From Thelephora terrestris (taxonomy: Eukaryota > Basidiomycota > Agaricomycetes > Thelephorales > Thelephoraceae), in the NCBI GenBank assembly GCA_015956445.1, contig WIUZ02000002.1, forward strand, positions 1,302,001 to 1,366,000: DNA of 64,000 nucleotides, in the 5' to 3' direction. Shown here one piece after another: positions 32,568 through 46,200 of this stretch (position 1 is the first letter of the stretch; every line of letters begins with the position of its first letter). The notes below the pieces were generated by a model. It was not told the origin of the DNA, made no database searches, and was given only the letters and a program-made list of their open reading frames with translations. The translations under genes and the position numbers were made by a program.

Positions 32568-35501
32568 TGTCAGCGTGCTGAATTTTATTCCCTTTTTGAA
32601 CCGTTTTTCACACCCAACTTTCGCCCACTTTCCTTACCTATACCCCTTTCTTGTTTTGTCATTTCCCTTATCACGACTCACACGTCATCAAAAGGAACGC
32701 AGACAAGGACACTGATGATATTACACAAGGCGCGCAGCAAAGATACGAGACTACCAAACCGACGAAGTTGAATCCGCCCGGACTCTATGGACGAGGACTA
32801 AGGCGTACAAACCCTGGTCGTCAAGACCTGGTCTGCCAGTACTCCTCAGCACTGGCAACCTCCTCCTCCGTCCCCTCCGAGGCATTCTCGTCGACTTCCT
32901 CGTCGACCATCTCGACGACCCGAGCTTCCTCCAGACGATGAGCGACGGCCAACTGAACCTCGGCGCGAAGGCGGTTCCTCGCTGAATCGACCATAGTCTG
33001 ATCCAGAGTCCTCTGGACTGACCAACCCTCCACTCTCTCGGTCAGTTGAGCCACCAGGCGAACGGCCTCCGCTGCACGCTGGACCGACAAGAGCGTAAGG
33101 TCGGTTAAGCCGTTCACGTCGACGGACTCCACCGGAATCAGCTCGCCGCGATCCACGCGACACTGTAGCATCGTCGCATCGGAATAGGACGGTGGATTCA
33201 ATGTCTCCACCCTGGCGGACAACGTCGGGATTACTGGGACGCATGCGGTGCGCTGGACGAAGTGCCCCGCGATAAGGAACCCAACGACGAGCACGGATAG
33301 AACGTTGCCCACGCACCGGCGAGATCGACGGAGGCGGGATCGGAACAGCCACTTCGTTCTCCCCCGCGTACTCCAACTCGGGAGAACTGCTAACCGGATT
33401 CACGGCCGTCTCCTCGGACGTCTCGCGAACGACCTCCTCCCCGCCATCAGTATGCGCAGGTGTGCGGTACGATCCATCGGAAGCTAAAAAGGATGTCAGT
33501 GGACAAGCCAAATATGTCAACCGACATCCCACCTATGGGAGAAGCCATCCGATCCGGTATCGACCCGTCCTCGGACTCGTCGCGGACCGCAGCTACCGAA
33601 CGAGTACGGCAGTGACACAACCGCTCGCTCATCGATTCGACTCGAGCGCCCAACAAAGGCAAAGCGTCGTCCAACGTATCGACCTAGGAATGGCGTGAGC
33701 TCTCTTGGGCAAAGACCAGGAGAAGTCGCACCAACCTTGGTGTCGAGCTCATTTAGAGCCCTTCTATGACGATTGAGCCGACGGTCGACCTCGATCAGGT
33801 CTCGTTGAATGGTGTCATCCCGTTCCTTCAAGGACTCGACCAACCGATTGTGTTCTTCACGCATCGCCAGCATCTCGCTCTCAAACGTGACGCGAAGCGT
33901 ATCGTTCATCAGGAGCAGCGTCTTCTTCATGTCCAACGCTTCCGAGTACATCCTACGGGCATCATCTTTCGCTTCCTTCACCTCACGCTTCAGCCGCTCA
34001 TTCTACAAGCCTGTCAGTGTTATCCCACAAGCGGGATGCACAGACCGACTCACCGCTTTCTGTTCGGTCCTCAAAAGGAACCAGAGACGGTGACCAACGG
34101 CTGCTGTATAGTGTTGCGAACGAGTCGCCCCCGGCCACCTTCCTTCGCCGTTTCCGAGATCGTAGATTCCCATCTTCAAAAGACCCCACAAAGATGACGC
34201 CACCGGAGTCTCCCATGGCATACGCAACTCGGTGTCAAACGTGACCCCGCGCATAGACTCTTGCAACTTGTGGTCGATCAAGTTGTGGTACCACAGTTCG
34301 TCGTCTATGGTCAAGTAGTTGGGAGGCTTGGCTATCGTTGCTTCCAGTTGTCGAGCATCCACCTTGTCGGCAACCGCGAAGATCTACGATGCGATGTCAG
34401 TTGTTGCCAGTAAACAGCGACACGTGACGTCGCACCTCGCGATAACTGGGGTACGCCACGTTGGCGTTCGGGAGGAAGTAACTCTTGTTCTGTACGGAAC
34501 GTGGATCCGCAGACTCGATGGTAGCAGTGCTGTTCTCAGCACGGAAGACACGATCGGAGATCATGGGCATAATGGATGAGTAAGTTGGTTAGTGGGATTG
34601 TTGATTTGGGAAGAAGGGAGTTTGATGGATCCAATGGCCGGTCGCACTACGCTTTATTCGACCCTCGACAGCGCCCGCGCCCTATCCGCCATTGGCTCGG
34701 CCCATCGTTTCACCGGTCCAGACTCCTCATACATTCGCCTTCGACATTCGCGCCCCACTCGGTCCTTTGTTGTCCCGATCGGACGAGCTGACGCGTCGTC
34801 CCCTCATTGGTTCACCCTTGCATGTGATATTATCCTTTGTCATTCCTTTCCCACACGACGTCATGACCCCTTTCTTATTCTCTCACGGACCCTGACCCAT
34901 TAGTCATTCTTTTATCATTTCAATTCTATACTCCGGGCCGCTTACTGTTCGTGCTTACTCTCGGCCCTTCTTTGTTCCAAGTTATTATTAGATAGGGTTA
35001 TCTATGTCCCGGCCACTCTCTTATATAAGTACCAGTAGAGTAGCTGAGGACTCCCCATCTTTGATATCTCGGGAAGTCCTCTTCTCCTTGCAGCATCGGT
35101 GTAATTGCTGTAGGCCACTGAAGAGCTTATCGAGTAACTCCTTGAACCGTTCGCTCTCCTCTCTCACTCAGTCTTGATCCTTAACCGGTGTTTGAAGCGA
35201 GCTCGGACACGACATCGAGTTCCGCACTGCTCTTTGGATCAAGTCATCAGTTTGAGGCGCCATCCTCGGGCTCCTGTATCTGCCCTCAGAAGACGATAGG
35301 GATTTACCTGATAGAGGCTCGGCACTCCTGCTGTGAATTCGGACAACCTACCGGAGAACGCTCGTCCATCGCGTTTTGGACCACGTAGACTTTGGGTGGA
35401 TATAGGGAAGTCGTTCCCCCTTTGCCCCATTGTTTCTTGTTGGTTGGAGTTGCGACTCACCAACAGCACTGGTACCTGAAGGGCGAAGAGTGGCCCTGAC
35501 A
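32568..35501 (+). repeat. 3' LTR
   Basis: Same length as the 5' LTR, offset by 8763 bases throughout. Two substitutions were seen by eye (near 32642 and 34794). Confidence 0.95.
32821..34570 (-). CDS. LTR-resident antisense gene, 3' LTR copy
   Basis: Identical in layout and, as far as seen, in protein to the copy at 24058-25807. Its promoter lies inside the element, between this gene and the LTR TATA box at 35022-35029. It reads toward the 3' end of pol, so its transcript could overlap the chromodomain end of pol in antisense. Confidence 0.6.
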
Positions 35502-38500
35502 GTTTTTGTGGTGCACTTGTCCTCAATTCTAACCCCAAATAGATCCCCATCATACTCAGCAATTAGCTCTGGATGGGGTCTGTCTGAGGCAATCCCAGGT
35601 AATTGGATAGGAATAGGCTCTTGAGGCCCAAAGTCCCAAGCCTGATTGTGTTCACTCAAGACTGCTACCTTTGAACCATCCAAACAGAGGGGGTCAAACT
35701 TCATTGTATCTGGCTCCATTGCCACCTCACTCATGAGCTCTCCTGTCCACAGGGAAAAGGCTTGAACATGAAGAGTGGATAGACAAAAAAACCTTAACCC
35801 ATCCCCTGCTATCCTGACATCATCGATAAAACCATCACTCAACGCCAGGGATCTCCCTCCCCCAGTGTCCCAGATGTATATGTTAGGATAGACTTCCCCA
35901 ACCACAATTAACCTGTCACCAATCAGTTGCATATCTCCAAACTGGATGTCTTTAGCTTGAGTTTGGAATGTTTTTAGACACTGGCCAGTGAAGATGCCCC
36001 AGGCCTTTACTATGCCCTCCTTATCAATTGAAAAGGCAAGACCATTCTTTGATTGCATGCTGACAGCCATAATTGGGGCTTTAGTGGGTGTTGTAGACTC
36101 TGCACCAGATGTAACTGGGTCTGAAAATGAGTGACTGATTTCCCAGAACTTGATTCCATCATTGTCTGTTGAAACGAGGGTGTGAGGGGAGGGAAAGGCA
36201 ATGGAATTGAAGCCTTGCCCAACAAAGGACATGACAACCTGAAGGGAGTCTGAGCTAGTAGTGTCCAAGAGGTAGATTTTGCAGTGAGTGATACAAGCAA
36301 TGAGCTTTCCATCAGGAGAAAAACAGCACTTGGAGAAACTTGCAGTAGGGTCATGGAATCTTGCAACAACCTCTCCACACTTAGTTTCCTGAACCACAAC
36401 ATCTCTTTCATTGCATGAAACAAGCTGAGTTCCATCTGAGGATAATTCAATGTAATCACTGGTGATTGGTGGACCAATACAATAGCCATTGGTTCCCCAC
36501 CACCACACAGTGTTGCTATCCCTGGATGTAGACAGGAGAAGTTGAGGGTCTGTTGGAGAAAAACTGAAAACTGGCGAATTAGGCCAGTGTATGATCTTTA
36601 TGCTATAACCCCCCACTGTTTCTATATTCCAAAGCCAGATTGTGCCATCCTCACATCCTGTGGCAACCTTGGTATTGTCTGCTGAGATGGAAACAGACTT
36701 GACTTCATCACTACAGTCAAAGGTTTTGATAACTCCACCAGTCTGGACATCCCAGAGTTTGGCAGTGTTATCAGCACTCCCAGACACAAGCAATGTCCCA
36801 TCTGTTGAGAAGGCAAGAGATTGAATAGTGTCTGAGTGCCCAGAGAGAGTGGCTGTCTGGCTGCCTGTTGTTGCATCAAGGATAATGATTTTTTCTCTGA
36901 TGCCAACTGCAATGACATTATTCTTGCAGGCAAGGGCATGACATTGACGATCAAAGGAAACCACACGTTTGGATTTTGCCCATTCTGCAGGACCCACTAC
37001 CATCCTGATCTTTTGTGGGAGCATTGGACTATAGTATTGATAGAGCCAGGATGATTGGGGACAAAATTGGAGAGCAGAGTTGTATATGCAATCAGGAAGC
37101 TTGTGGATGTCATCAAATCTCTCCAGGATAAGATTCTTGCTATCTCTTGTCCACTTGCAAGATGCTCCTGTCTAAAAATGAATGAGCACAGGCCTTAGTA
37201 GAGGTTCTACATATTGCTTACCAACGAATACCACTGATCTACATCATTGAGAGCATAAACACCAATGTCAAGGTTTTCGATTAAGGCAAGGACTTCAATC
37301 CAGAACAGGAGATTGGTCATAAAGAACTTGTCAATTGCCTTGTGGACTTCCTCAAGATTATCACCACTGCTAGAAATCTTTGCAAGATGCCTTGCCCAGA
37401 ACTTGCATGCATATTCCAAGGCATCACTGATGTATGTGGCCCTGAGTTCTGGAAGGTTCTCAATCTCACTGAGGTCTCTATAGTTATCCAAGTTGCAGAT
37501 GTTCATCTTCAACCCACTCTCCATTACACTGAGGCAGGAAAGCAGGATCTCCTTGTGATGAATTGAAGGGTTGATGAAGAAGTGGCTGTTGGTGCATCGA
37601 CTTGAGTCTGTGAGAAAGTCTGGAAATGACTTGTGGAAGATTCGAACAGGATGTTCTTGGTTTGGCGGGACAAGGAGGAGGGAATGGAGGGTGTGTAGAG
37701 AGCTGGACACTCTGTCGGGGGTAACATAGTTGCTGAGGAGGGCTGAGAAGGTTTTGATAGACAGGGGTTGGAAGACAAGCACCACTGCCCCCAATACAGA
37801 TTTGAACTGGGAGTAGAGCCTGAGATCACCTGGATCTGCATCAAAAAAAGCTTGACCCAGGACCTGGGTATACAGGAGATCAATGCCTGACCTCCCTTCA
37901 TGGAAGGTGTCTTGGGGAAGTGAAATAATGAGGGCAAGCCTCTCATTAGGTGGGTGGAGATGGGATGCAATGAACTTGACAACTGTTGAAGCATAGATGA
38001 AAAACCCAGATGCCTTCTTGCAGAGAATGTCAATGGTGTCCTGGTCAGGCCAGTCCTCTTCAAGGCTGCAGCTGCTTCGATTTTCAGCAATATCAAGGAA
38101 CTTGGCTTTTAAGAACAGCCTGATATCACTGTCCACCAAAGAGGGTTGAACCTCATGGAGTAGAAGTACTTCTGTGTGAGGTCGGAGTAACCTTAGACGG
38201 AACCCAGAACGAATCCTGGGTTCAGGCCTGCCAGTGATGAAGAACTTGATGAGGGGGATCCTGTCCACATATTGGGAGAGCACAGAGAGGAGGGCAGATG
38301 CAGGTTCCTTGTCCTGACACTCGTCGAGAGCATCAATGATGATGAGGGCGGGCAGTTGTGTTGTACGGAATGGACCAACAATGAGCTTCTCCATCTGGGA
38401 ACAAAGGGATTCTCGTCCAACATCAGGGTTCGCTGTCAAGATTGGGAGTAATGCCTCTCGGAATTGTGGATATCGGTAGGATAGTTGGAATGCAAGGGTA

Positions 38501-39098
38501 GGAAAGATGGATCGAAGGCTGCTCCTGTCCTCAAAGTCACGTGAGCAGAAGAAACTGGCTCCCAGCTTCCCATCTGCAAAGGCTATCTCTGCAAATGTCT
38601 GAGCAATGGTTGACTTTCCAGTCCCAGCCAGACCATTGAGCCAGAAAACCCGTTTGTCTTGTTTGTCATCAAGCCAGGTTTCAAGCTGCAAGAGGACATT
38701 GCTCCTAGTACCCTTCATGCAGCCCTGCCTGTCCCCACAGAGGTACCCAGCATCACTGACATGATACATGCGGTCGAGGAGGGTGAGATCAGCTCGCTCC
38801 TGTTTGCTAGTTATATCATGTGGGAAGATGAAATTGAGGAATGAGACCTACAATGAGCAGACAATTCTTTTGATATATGTCTTGTTGCAACGATGTCTGG
38901 TGTGTGCGTTAGGCAACATCGCAGTGAAAAAACCTGAGTGCCAACCTGATATTCCATCATAGCGTCTCGGATATCCTCAACAATGCCGCTAAGCTTTCCC
39001 ATATCCTCAGTGTTCTTGAGGATGCGCATGACTGTACCTCGCTGTGCCAGCACTTTGAGGTCGTTGAGGACGGTATTGAACTTCCTGATAAATGGCAC
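35502..39098 (-). CDS. NACHT-WD40 protein (fungal NLR-like), 3' end displaced by Ty3 insertion
   Basis: Exons on the minus strand are about 38946-39098 (helical N-terminal part), 37222-38847 and 35502-37171. The NACHT domain has the Walker A motif GLAGTGKST, FFCSRDFEDRS, the Walker B region LIIIDALDECQD and FFITGRPEPRIRS. The C-terminal half has WD40 blades (for example GHSDTIQSLAFSTDG, SGSADNTAKLWD). Such proteins act in fungal self/non-self recognition and cell death. No N-terminal effector domain is seen upstream of 39098, so the 5' end is unresolved or lost. The insertion removes the last 40 or so host codons. The present frame instead reads about 51 codons into the LTR and stops at 35348. 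Introns are about 50-100 bases. Confidence 0.85.
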
Positions 39099-39601
39099 CC
39101 CGGTTAGAGGCTACAGCGGCCCCCGACCTCGGAGGAGTAAGCTTACCCCTCTAGAATACCTCTCCTCTCTGCCTCCTTATCCTCACCCTCGGGTACGGGG
39201 CCTCCTAGCAAGCGCGCTAGCTCCTGGACCCGAGGTGTCAACATTTCAATCTTTTTGTGACATTCCACTGCGTTCTTGGAGGAAGGTCAACTTCTTAAAT
39301 CAGAGGATAGACGAAGGGTGGCTCGAACCTCGTAATTGTCGAGGATGAAACACAAAGCAGCGGCGGTAGACTTGAGTGGAGGAAAAGCGTCTGCGGATTC
39401 CTTTATCCCAAGAAGGATGAGCCTGGCTGTGGAAGACGCGAGGGAGACGGGGTCCAATCTGCTCTTGGACGTTGCTCTTGGATCGACGGTATCGTCTGTG
39501 GAGCCCGTGCGATTTCTTTTTCCTGATTTGAAGATGGACCGGAATCGATCCGATAGGGCGTTGTCGTCTGGGTTGCGCCGGAGAGAACAGTTAGATGAGT
39601 T
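39099..39601. other. No gene recognised
   Basis: A boundary region between the NACHT-WD40 gene and the next plus-strand coding candidate. No promoter or family is recognised. Confidence 0.4.
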
Positions 39602-41532
39602 ATGTGCAAGAGAATCGTTTGCGTACTGTTAGGCTCCTGGTCGCCTGAGGCCGGGAGGCCGGGTGTTGGCAAAATCGAGGGGCCGATTCCAAGATCTGGA
39701 GTTGATTCCGTGGGACGCAGCGCGCCCGATTCAGCCGCCATTGGGCCTGCGATGGAGCCAGCGTCATTCCTGACTTCGCTTTGTGCTCGACGATTGGATT
39801 TCTGTAGAGGGATGAGTTTTCGCATGTTGCAGAGATGGCGAGGCGATAAGAGAATAAGAGGCGCTTGGCCTCATGGCACTCGCTTTCCATTTACAGCGAC
39901 CCCACGCGTGGACAGGCGCAGAGGGCCATCTACGACGGACACGGATCCCTCGTTCTCAACCTACAGTATTCCGTCTAATTCCATCCTTCTTCCCGGCTTG
40001 TCCCCCTACGTCCTCCGCGTGCCGCCTGGTACACTCGATCCCTTCGACACCCATTCATCCCGTTTGGTCAACCTGCGCCACGAATTCTCGAAGTCCATCG
40101 ATCCACATGTCTCCGTGGGGACAGACCCCACCTAGGTGGGATTCGCCTCGACTCCGGATGAAAAGCGACGACTGCTGAGCCGTCCAATCTTGCAAGTTCC
40201 AGCACCTTTTCTGATGCTCTCACCAAGAAAAGTGAACACAACGCGGACTGTTCGCCATCATAGAATCGAAACCCGTGTGTTCGAAGCCCTGGACGGTGCT
40301 TGGGCTAGGGTTTCTTGGGATTTGAACGTTGAGTGCAGACACGGTCGATGTTTGAGAGAGCTCGCGAGAACGTGAGTCGTGTGTCTATCTCCTATGTCTC
40401 GTTATCAAACTCATCTGTTACTTTCTCTCTAGGGCCGCACATCGGCGACCCGCATCCTCACCTCAGCGTCCCAACAGCGCCCGCCTTTTCGACGGCAGTG
40501 GACAATGACTGTCCCCATTTCCCGGACCCAAGGACTGGTTTCCTCAACCATCGTGACATCACTATCCCTGCCGTCCCATCCACATCCATGTATCCAGCAC
40601 CGGCTCCGACGCGACTATCCAACTGCCTTTCTTATCTCTCTCAGCGGTTGAACTCGCATGACTGACGGTCTGACCCAGCCCTGCAAAGTGTGTTTGTATT
40701 GTCACCCTGGCCATCCCAACGACATTCTACCCCACACGACATTCCGCTGCACGTCGATGGATCCGACGCAATCGTTCCCCGCATCAGTACCGTTCTGAGC
40801 GTTGGTCATTGGAATTGGCCATGCTCTGATGCTTCGACCAACGTTCTAGCGAGATGGATGAAGGATGTGTCGCTCCATTCAGCCGTACTGATGCTCCGCG
40901 CGGGACGGACGCTAGATTCCATGACATGGGCAGCAGCTCACATCCAAATAACCCACGCTACCTCTTCACTCAATCCCCCGGAAATTTTCATGAAGGTATT
41001 CCCAGTTTCCTCTATCTTTAACGTGGCGTTACGTTGCTGATGCTTGTGACTTCTATTCGTTCGATTTTCTAATCTCTCTGACTCCCTCGGTTCGGTTCCA
41101 GCAAAATGGCCGTCCTGATCTCAACGTCCTCCCAGTCCTACCCCGACCGTACCCAGTCACCCGATGTGACCTCACGCGATGGACCTCGGCTGATCTAGCC
41201 TTCCAGGCGGGCCAGACCCCACCGCTCGACCGGGTCTTCCCACTCCTGTCGTACATGCACAAAGGCACCGCGGCCAATCGATGTGACAGTTCACATCGAA
41301 ACCACGAGCAGGGCCCCTGGATGGTGAAGTTTTTCGTACTTCTGGAAATATCAATGTCAGGCTTTCCACCGGCGTTAGAAAACGCCACAGCGTCGTACCC
41401 CTCGTGTCAAAAACCTTGAAGGAACTGTTGGAGCTCGCAAAATCGGCGGGCAACCTGGTTCACTGTCCCGAGGAGTGGATGATTGTGGCATTTGTCGATG
41501 GAAATTTCGGTGGGAAGCCCGAAGGTCCGTGA
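39602..41532 (+). CDS. Unrecognised plus-strand gene candidate, several exons
   Basis: A series of coding-like frames joined by plausible introns runs through this stretch. Examples are about 39873-40135 (LSPYVLRVPPGTLDPFD), 40200-40370 (RIETRVFEALDGAWARVSWD), 40690-40995 (ARWMKDVSLHSAVLMLRAGR), 41100-41318 (RCDLTRWTSADLAFQAGQ) and 41365-41532 (KTLKELLELAKSAGNLVHC, ending at a stop). An intron at about 40996-41100 has good borders (GTATTC...TTCCAG). No domain is recognised and no single start is convincing. It could be one gene or two. The protein looks soluble, Pro-rich at the front and helical at the end. Confidence 0.35.
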
Positions 41533-43252
41533 AAACGTCTCAAGTCCGCGTTTATCGTGGGAGTAATGTATGTAACTCGTACAACCACACCGTACCAGGT
41601 CCGCGCCCCATGGATATTAAACATTGATATCAATAAGCGGTATCCACAAGTTCTACAGAGAGTGTGAACGGATTGGCTCCACCAACACGGATAGTAACAC
41701 GACACGCCAGAAAGAAAAAGATATGACAACCGAAAACATGTAGAGGAAGAGTATATGCAGAACAGCGGATGATGTCAGCGCCGGATGAGAGTAGAGAACA
41801 AGAAAACCAGAAGATGGACGGAGGCGATCAGGATCCCCCGCCCCTGCCCATGTTGTTATATCCACCTCCCATACCTACGACGCACACCTCAACCATTTCT
41901 ATCAATGGCGCACACTGACAGACATCTGCTTTCTTCCCTCTACCCCAGTTCCCGTTGTCAGCTGACCCTTCAAATTGGAGCATGGCCAAGCTACACGGCC
42001 GATCGAAATCGATACCAGTTGACGACGTTGATGTCCCAGGCGGGCGGCCGTTGGTGGAGATTGAGTCCCAAATTCCCCGGAACCCGGCTGCCGTACCCCC
42101 CCAGCGGGCTGGGCTTCCCCTTCGATTTGTGGGCGTGAAAGTCAAAGAGGCTTAAGCGACGTCTATGGATGGCCGCCTTGCAGCTGGTCTATGCTAACTT
42201 GGACTCTTTCGACATTGGTTTTTTTTTGGGATTCAGCTTGGGCTCACTCAGTTTCCTTACCCCTCCTAGCCAACAATTGTCATACTACCCGTCCTGCATG
42301 GTTTTTGGGTGCACGTCTCAACGCAGGGAATGACCCCCGCTGTTGGATCGAGAAAGCTCACGATTACTTGCCCATGGCGAATCAAAGATTTTCGATACAT
42401 TTTTTAGCACCCACAAAGATCTCAGGAAGCTTGCTCGATGTCTTCGCTGCAACTGCCCGCTGTGCTCATCTTGACCAAGCCTGAATTTTTCACTGGGCTT
42501 GACAACTCTTGAGCCAGTGCAGCCTAAGCCCGAACCCATATGTTTGTCACCCACCGCGGGTAGCTGCTCACCACAGTAGATGCAGAACTGATGGAGGTAC
42601 AGTTTCCCCACCATACTTTCATGGGAAATTTTGCTGACCTGTGAAAAAATCAGAACCCGGAAAGTGGGGGTATGAATCAGATGGCAATTGTAGGAATGAG
42701 CTTGGAATAAGGCTTCGTCACTGGCTCTGGGTTCAGGGACGGCTGTGAGTGTTGTGGGTACATCTAGGTTGCTTTTTTGGTTCCAGATTGGACGTTGTTA
42801 TATCATCTCTCGTGTTTGTATCTCTCTACGAGTCTCTGTGCTTCTCCTTTGATTATGGGGGCAAATCACCCGGGCGGTGATTGGGGAGAACCAGTCCGGC
42901 ACTGTCGTAGCAATCGCCGCTCGGTGGAGGCTGTTTACGATGCGTTGTTTTGAGCACAACATACCGCGCGCATAGATCTCGGCGATTGACACGTCACAGT
43001 CGCGTTGGCGTGTCCAGTTATAAACCAACTAAGGCTATACGAGGAACTGCCCTTAGAAATTGTGAGAGGAGTTTCATTTTTTTGGGGGGGAAAGCAGGTG
43101 ATGAGGAGATTGCAAGAGAGAAGGCAAAGTATGACGACACTGCCGACTTACGTTCCCGTAACCCAGCGTCTTGGCGCAGAGTTATCGAAAACCCGCTAGT
43201 TGGACTCATCCACTACCACCACCCGCCTTCCTCCTCCACAAGTAGCGAAAAT
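41533..43252. other. Mostly intergenic; one unsupported coding stretch
   Basis: A frame at 41940-42155 (ending GLPLRFVGVKVKEA) follows a possible AG acceptor and looks like a terminal exon, but nothing upstream supports it. The last 300 bases are the upstream region of PFK1, with pyrimidine- and CACC-rich sequence just before its start. Confidence 0.35.
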
Positions 43253-46200
43253 ATGAAGATCGCCGTGCTCACCTCTGGTGGTGACAGCGCGGGCATGAAC
43301 GCAGTCGTTCGCGGGGTGGTCAGAGCCGGAATCGTAAAGTTCGCGACTTCTTTCTCATCTTTTTACCTTCCGATAACCCCCGGGCCCTTATTTGTCCTTC
43401 GGTCTCTTTCTTCGACCGCCTTCACAGAGGATGCGAGACTTGGGTCGTTCGCGAAGGATACGAAGGCCTGGTCCGCGGAAATGACGAAAACGTGCAACTC
43501 CCTCCGTACGATAACACCACGATATTGAAAGATGTCACGATCGCCGATCCCGAGTTCCTCAACACCCTGCGGTTTGGAGATGGTACTCTGTTGAGGGACG
43601 GAACGTTTGGTCATAACTGCGGACGATCCCTCAGAGGGAGGTACATCATCCGAGTCGGTTGGGACGATGTTCGTGGTTATCTGCCGCAGGTCAGCCCTTC
43701 TTTCCACCCCGTCGGAAGAGGGAAAATTTGACGCTTGGCTCGACAGGGTGGAACTTTGATCGGGACCGCAAGGTCTAAAGACTTCCGTGAACATAGCGGA
43801 CGGCTCAAAGCCGCGTTTAATCTGATTAAGGAGGGTATAGATGCCCTCGTAATTTGCGGTGGTGACGGATCCCTCACCGGAGCGGACGTGTTCCGATCGG
43901 AGTGGCCGGGTCTTGTCAAGGAACTAGAAACCTCAGGTTTGGGCTTTCATAAATGCAGCAGCTTTCTTTTGTCACTCTTCTGATATTCCTACAGGTCAAA
44001 TCACGGAAGCTCAGGCCACTAAACATGGGCATCTCAAGATTGTGGGACTCGTCGGGTCCATCGATAACGACATGTCCATGACCGACTTGACGATTGGTGC
44101 CCCAACCGCGTTGCACAGAATATGCGAAGCTATTGATAGCATCAGTTCCACGGCCGCTTCCCACAAGAGAGCGTTCGTGCTTGAAGTCATGGGCAGGCAT
44201 TGTGGTTGGTTGGCTTTAATGGCTGGTGTGGCGTGAGTCAGGGGGTTCTGCAGGGTCTCAATGTTACTGACGGTTTCACTATGCTAGGGGTGGAGCGGAT
44301 TTTATTATGATCCCCGAGCAACCACCCGAAGCTGGAAAATGGCAAGAGGAGATGTGTAAAGCCATCGACAGCGTGAGTTTTGTTACCGTAGATGCGCCTT
44401 GTTTCGGCGGTCTTCTCAAATGGCATCAACAGCATAGGGTTGTTGGAAAACGCAAAACCATCGTGATCGTCGCGGAAGGTGCTCATGACACCTCTCTCAC
44501 CCCCATCAAGGCAGAAGACGTCAAGAACGTTCTGTCCGAGAAACTTAACTTAGATACCAGGGTCACGACCCTTGGACACACCCAACGTGGAGGCCGACCG
44601 TGTTATTACGACCGTCTCCTAGTGAGTGTTTTTTTCCTGACGCGAGAACGTTAGTTGACAATTTTGTGTTTCAGCCCACCCTCCAAGCTGTAGAAGCGGT
44701 CAATACACTTCTAGAAGCCACCCCGGGTACGCCCTCTTATATGATCGGGATCAGCGAAAACAAAATTACACGTGTCCCTCTCATGGACGCTGTCGAAATG
44801 GTACGCTTCTGTCGGCCACAGATTTTCGAGCAGGTCTGAGAGAATAACGCCCTGCGATGTAGACGCGGAACGTTGCCAAAGCCATAGCTGAGAAGGATTT
44901 CGCAAGGGCGACGTCGCTGCGAGATCCAGAATTCGCGGAGGCGTTGGATGGGTTTTACCATACGTCGCAGTTGGCAACGGAGCCAGATTTGCCGATACAC
45001 AAGGTAAGACGGCGCTCTCCACACATACGAGTAGTGGTGGCTAACGTCTCGTAGCGTCTTCGGGTAGCGTTCATGCAGTAGGTGTGCATTATGTGTTAGC
45101 GATGTGATTTCCTGATTCCTCCCAGCGTCGGTGCTCCTGCGGGGGGGATGAATGCCGCAACCCGAGCTGCGGTTCGCTACTGCCTCTACCAGGGTCACAT
45201 ACCGCTAGCCATTTATAATGGCTTCAACGGTCTTCTAGATGATAACGTCACTCCTCTTACTTGGCTCGGTGTCGATAACTGGATGGCCCGTGGCGGATCT
45301 GAACTTGGCACGAACAGGACTCTCCCTTCGATCAACATCGGACAGGTCGCATCCAAGTTTCAGGAGCATGGGATTAACGCTTTGATGTTGATTGGCGGAT
45401 TCGAAGCATTTACTGCCCTCGTGGAGCTAGACGAAGCACGAGAGGCGTACCCGGCGCTCTGTGTTCCGATAGTCCATCTGCCAGCAACTATCAGCAACAA
45501 CGTGCCAGTGACGGAATACAGTCTGGGGAGCGATACATGCTTAAACGCCCTCGTTGACGCCTGTGACGCCATAAAGCAGAGCGCGGTTGCGAGTAGAAGT
45601 CGCGTATTCGTGGTCGAGACCCAAGGAGGCAAGTGCGGTTACATCGCCACTATGGGAGCGCTTGCGGTAAGCTCCGTCACCCTACGTCAGTTTTGTCGTG
45701 ATGCTGATACAGAAAATTTGACAGACTGGGGCTTGCATCGTGTACACCCCAGAAGATGGCATAAACCTCGATATGCTGCGACAAGACGTAAAATACATGA
45801 AGAGACGCTACGGCATCGACAAGAAGGGCAAGGCTACCGGACGGCTTATAATCAGGTGCGATCAATGTGGATTTGAATCGGTCCTTTCGTACGTAAAGGG
45901 AGGCTAATGGTTGACCACTATTGGGCAGGAATGAAGTTGCCTCTTCGGTTTACTCGACTGAAGTGATGACAAAGATGTTCAAGGAGGAAGGCGGTACGCT
46001 GTTTGACTCTCGTATGGTCTCGCTGGGTCATACACTTCAAGGGAACATCCCTTCCCCTATCGATCGTACGCGTGCGGTCCGGTTGTCGCTCAAGTCGATG
46101 CATTTCATCGAGGAGCAGGCGGAGCAGCTTGCGAAGCTCCCTTGGAAGCAGAGGTGGACATACAAGGGTGCAATTGCGGTTATCACGATTCAGGGAACCA

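Larger units (their letters stand above)
23805..35501 (+). mobile_element. Whole-looking Ty3 chromovirus with 2934-bp LTRs, very young
   Basis: Two 2934-bp LTRs (23805-26738 and 32568-35501) start TGTCAG and end CTGACA. By eye they differ at two positions. The target duplication GTTTT lies at 23800-23804 and 35502-35506. The interior has long open Gag and Pol frames with an integrase chromodomain, a purine tract before the right LTR and a self-priming type primer site. The element looks whole and insertion is recent. It lies in the last exon of a NACHT-WD40 gene, in opposite orientation to it. Each LTR also carries an antisense multi-exon gene. Confidence 0.95.
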
